From Deltaproteobacteria bacterium (GTDB lineage Bacteria > UBA10199 > DSSB01): a stretch of 32,280 nucleotides of DNA. The notes below the pieces were generated by a model. It saw nothing but the letters and a program-made list of their open reading frames with translations, did not search any database and had not been told where the DNA came from. Where the stretch lies: NCBI GenBank assembly GCA_020853015.1, contig JADYZQ010000128.1, forward strand, positions 1 to 32,280. The letters are read 5' to 3'. This document shows, piece by piece, positions 31,441-32,280 of this stretch (the stretch's first letter is position 1; each line of letters starts with the position of its first letter). Position numbers and translations under genes: made by a program.

Positions 31441-32279
31441 TCGGCCTGCCGCGGCTGGCGCGGCATACCTACCGCGTGGTCCGCCTGGCGGTGCACGAGT
31501 TCCGCGTCGACGATGGCTTCAACCTCTCCGCGGGCCTGGCCTTTTTCACCATCCTCTGCGCGACGCCGCTCATCCTCATCGTCATCTCGGTCTTGGGCCA
31601 CGTGATCGGCCAGTCCGAGGCCCTGTTCCAGCAGATCAGCGCCTGGGTCGAGTCAACCATCCCCTCGGTGGGACCGGACTTTTTGGCCTTTCTCCGCGGC
31701 CTGGTCGACAAGAAGGTGACCAGCGGCTGGATCGGGATCGCCTTCCTCTTCTTCGTCGCGTCCTTCCTCTTCACCAACATGGAGCACATCCTCGACAAGG
31801 TGCTGAAGAGCGGGAAGAAGCGCAACTTCTGGCACAGCCGCGCGCTGTCGATCGGCCTGATCTTCTTCTCCGCGCTGCTCTTCTTCGTCCCGGCCCAGGT
31901 GAATTTATTGACGGGGCTTCTGCCGCAGGAATACGGCCTGGGCCCGGCGCTCGAGTGGTTCCGCGGCAATCTGGCGTATTTTTTCGCCCACGTGGTCGCC
32001 TTCTTCCTGCTGCTGCGCGTGGTGCCCAACCGCGACATGCACACCAAAGAGCTGCTCGCCGGCGCCCTGTTGTTCGGCGCCTTGACCTTGCTCGCGCGCT
32101 TGATGTTCCGCTGGTATATGGGCTGGGCCCTGGAGAGGTACAACTTCGTCTATGGCTCGATGACCATCCTGGTGGTCATTGTGCTATGGATCTACTACTG
32201 GAGCCTGATCTTCGTATTTTGCGCCGAGGTAGTGAGCGCCTTGCAGCAGCTTTACCCCCGAGAAGCTCCTTCCGAATGA
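31419..32279 (+). CDS. YihY/BrkB family inner-membrane protein
   Basis: The 286-residue protein has about six predicted transmembrane helices and the family features: an early DGFNLSAGLAFFTILCATP segment, a central helix pair around RALSIGLIFFSALLFFVPAQV, and the C-terminal YGSMTILVVIVLWIYYWSLIF with a final EVVSALQQ. The family was once mislabelled RNase BN; its molecular function is not settled. The gene starts inside der, so it is translated with it. The stop codon ends at 32279, one base before the window ends. Confidence 0.9.
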   Translation: MAIAQKMIGLPRLARHTYRVVRLAVHEFRVDDGFNLSAGLAFFTILCATPLILIVISVLGHVIGQSEALFQQISAWVESTIPSVGPDFLAFLRGLVDKKVTSGWIGIAFLFFVASFLFTNMEHILDKVLKSGKKRNFWHSRALSIGLIFFSALLFFVPAQVNLLTGLLPQEYGLGPALEWFRGNLAYFFAHVVAFFLLLRVVPNRDMHTKELLAGALLFGALTLLARLMFRWYMGWALERYNFVYGSMTILVVIVLWIYYWSLIFVFCAEVVSALQQLYPREAPSE

Positions 32280-32280
32280 G

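Overview
The window is a GC-rich, gene-dense bacterial chromosome segment. It comes from a diderm (Gram-negative) cell: it encodes apolipoprotein N-acyltransferase, several lipoproteins, a TolC-type outer-membrane factor with an RND transporter, and murein-trimming enzymes. Gene content (SCP-2 protein, acyl-CoA dehydrogenase, PgpH-like HD protein next to ybeY, a C-terminal Cys-plus-membrane-helix tail of MYXO-CTERM style, and many secreted proteins of unknown function) suggests an uncultured deltaproteobacterial or Myxococcota/Bdellovibrionota-like lineage. That placement is inference; there is no rRNA or other strong phylogenetic marker here.

Layout. 1-1541: the end of an SCP-2 sterol-carrier protein and an acyl-CoA dehydrogenase. 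1567-1735: a large imperfect inverted repeat between convergent genes. 1749-5525 (minus): a DUF882/M15-like murein peptidase followed by a large protein with a C-terminal metallo-beta-lactamase fold. This second gene carries two in-frame copies of a palindromic repeat. 5598-6659: a lipoprotein. 6759-11784 (minus): a translationally coupled tetR-tolC-RND operon with a clear palindromic operator but no membrane-fusion (adaptor) gene. 11956-14787: an ECF sigma factor, a membrane anti-sigma candidate fused to a CBM48-like domain, and two secreted proteins with basic Gly/Lys/Pro-rich tails. 14922-15494: a small protein with an ASH-like beta domain. 15547-16941: glucose-6-phosphate isomerase. 16945-19154 (minus): an SDR-fold protein coupled to an MGAT-like acyltransferase. 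19270-20052 (minus): a lytic transglycosylase.

20303-25106 is a plus-strand run of YjbQ family protein, PgpH-like HD phosphodiesterase, ybeY and lnt. 25103-26095 (minus) is a lipoprotein with Ig-like repeats. prfB follows at 26211-27306 with the classical programmed +1 frameshift. Next come a secreted protein with one calcium-loop motif, tRNA-Met(CAT) with a terminator, a secreted protein with a GGC-plus-helix tail, der (engA) and a YihY/BrkB membrane protein that reaches the window end.

The strongest candidate for an undescribed system is the sigma/anti-sigma-CBM48/secreted-protein operon at 11956-14787. It would plausibly couple an envelope or glycan signal to export of basic, Trp- and Gly-rich proteins. 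Also notable are the adaptor-less RND operon, the palindromic repeats inside a coding sequence, an SDR lacking the usual catalytic Tyr beside an acyltransferase, and a PgpH-like HD domain with Gln at a usually His position. No gene-free stretch exceeds 300 bases, and I saw no CRISPR array, insertion sequence, prophage or rRNA.
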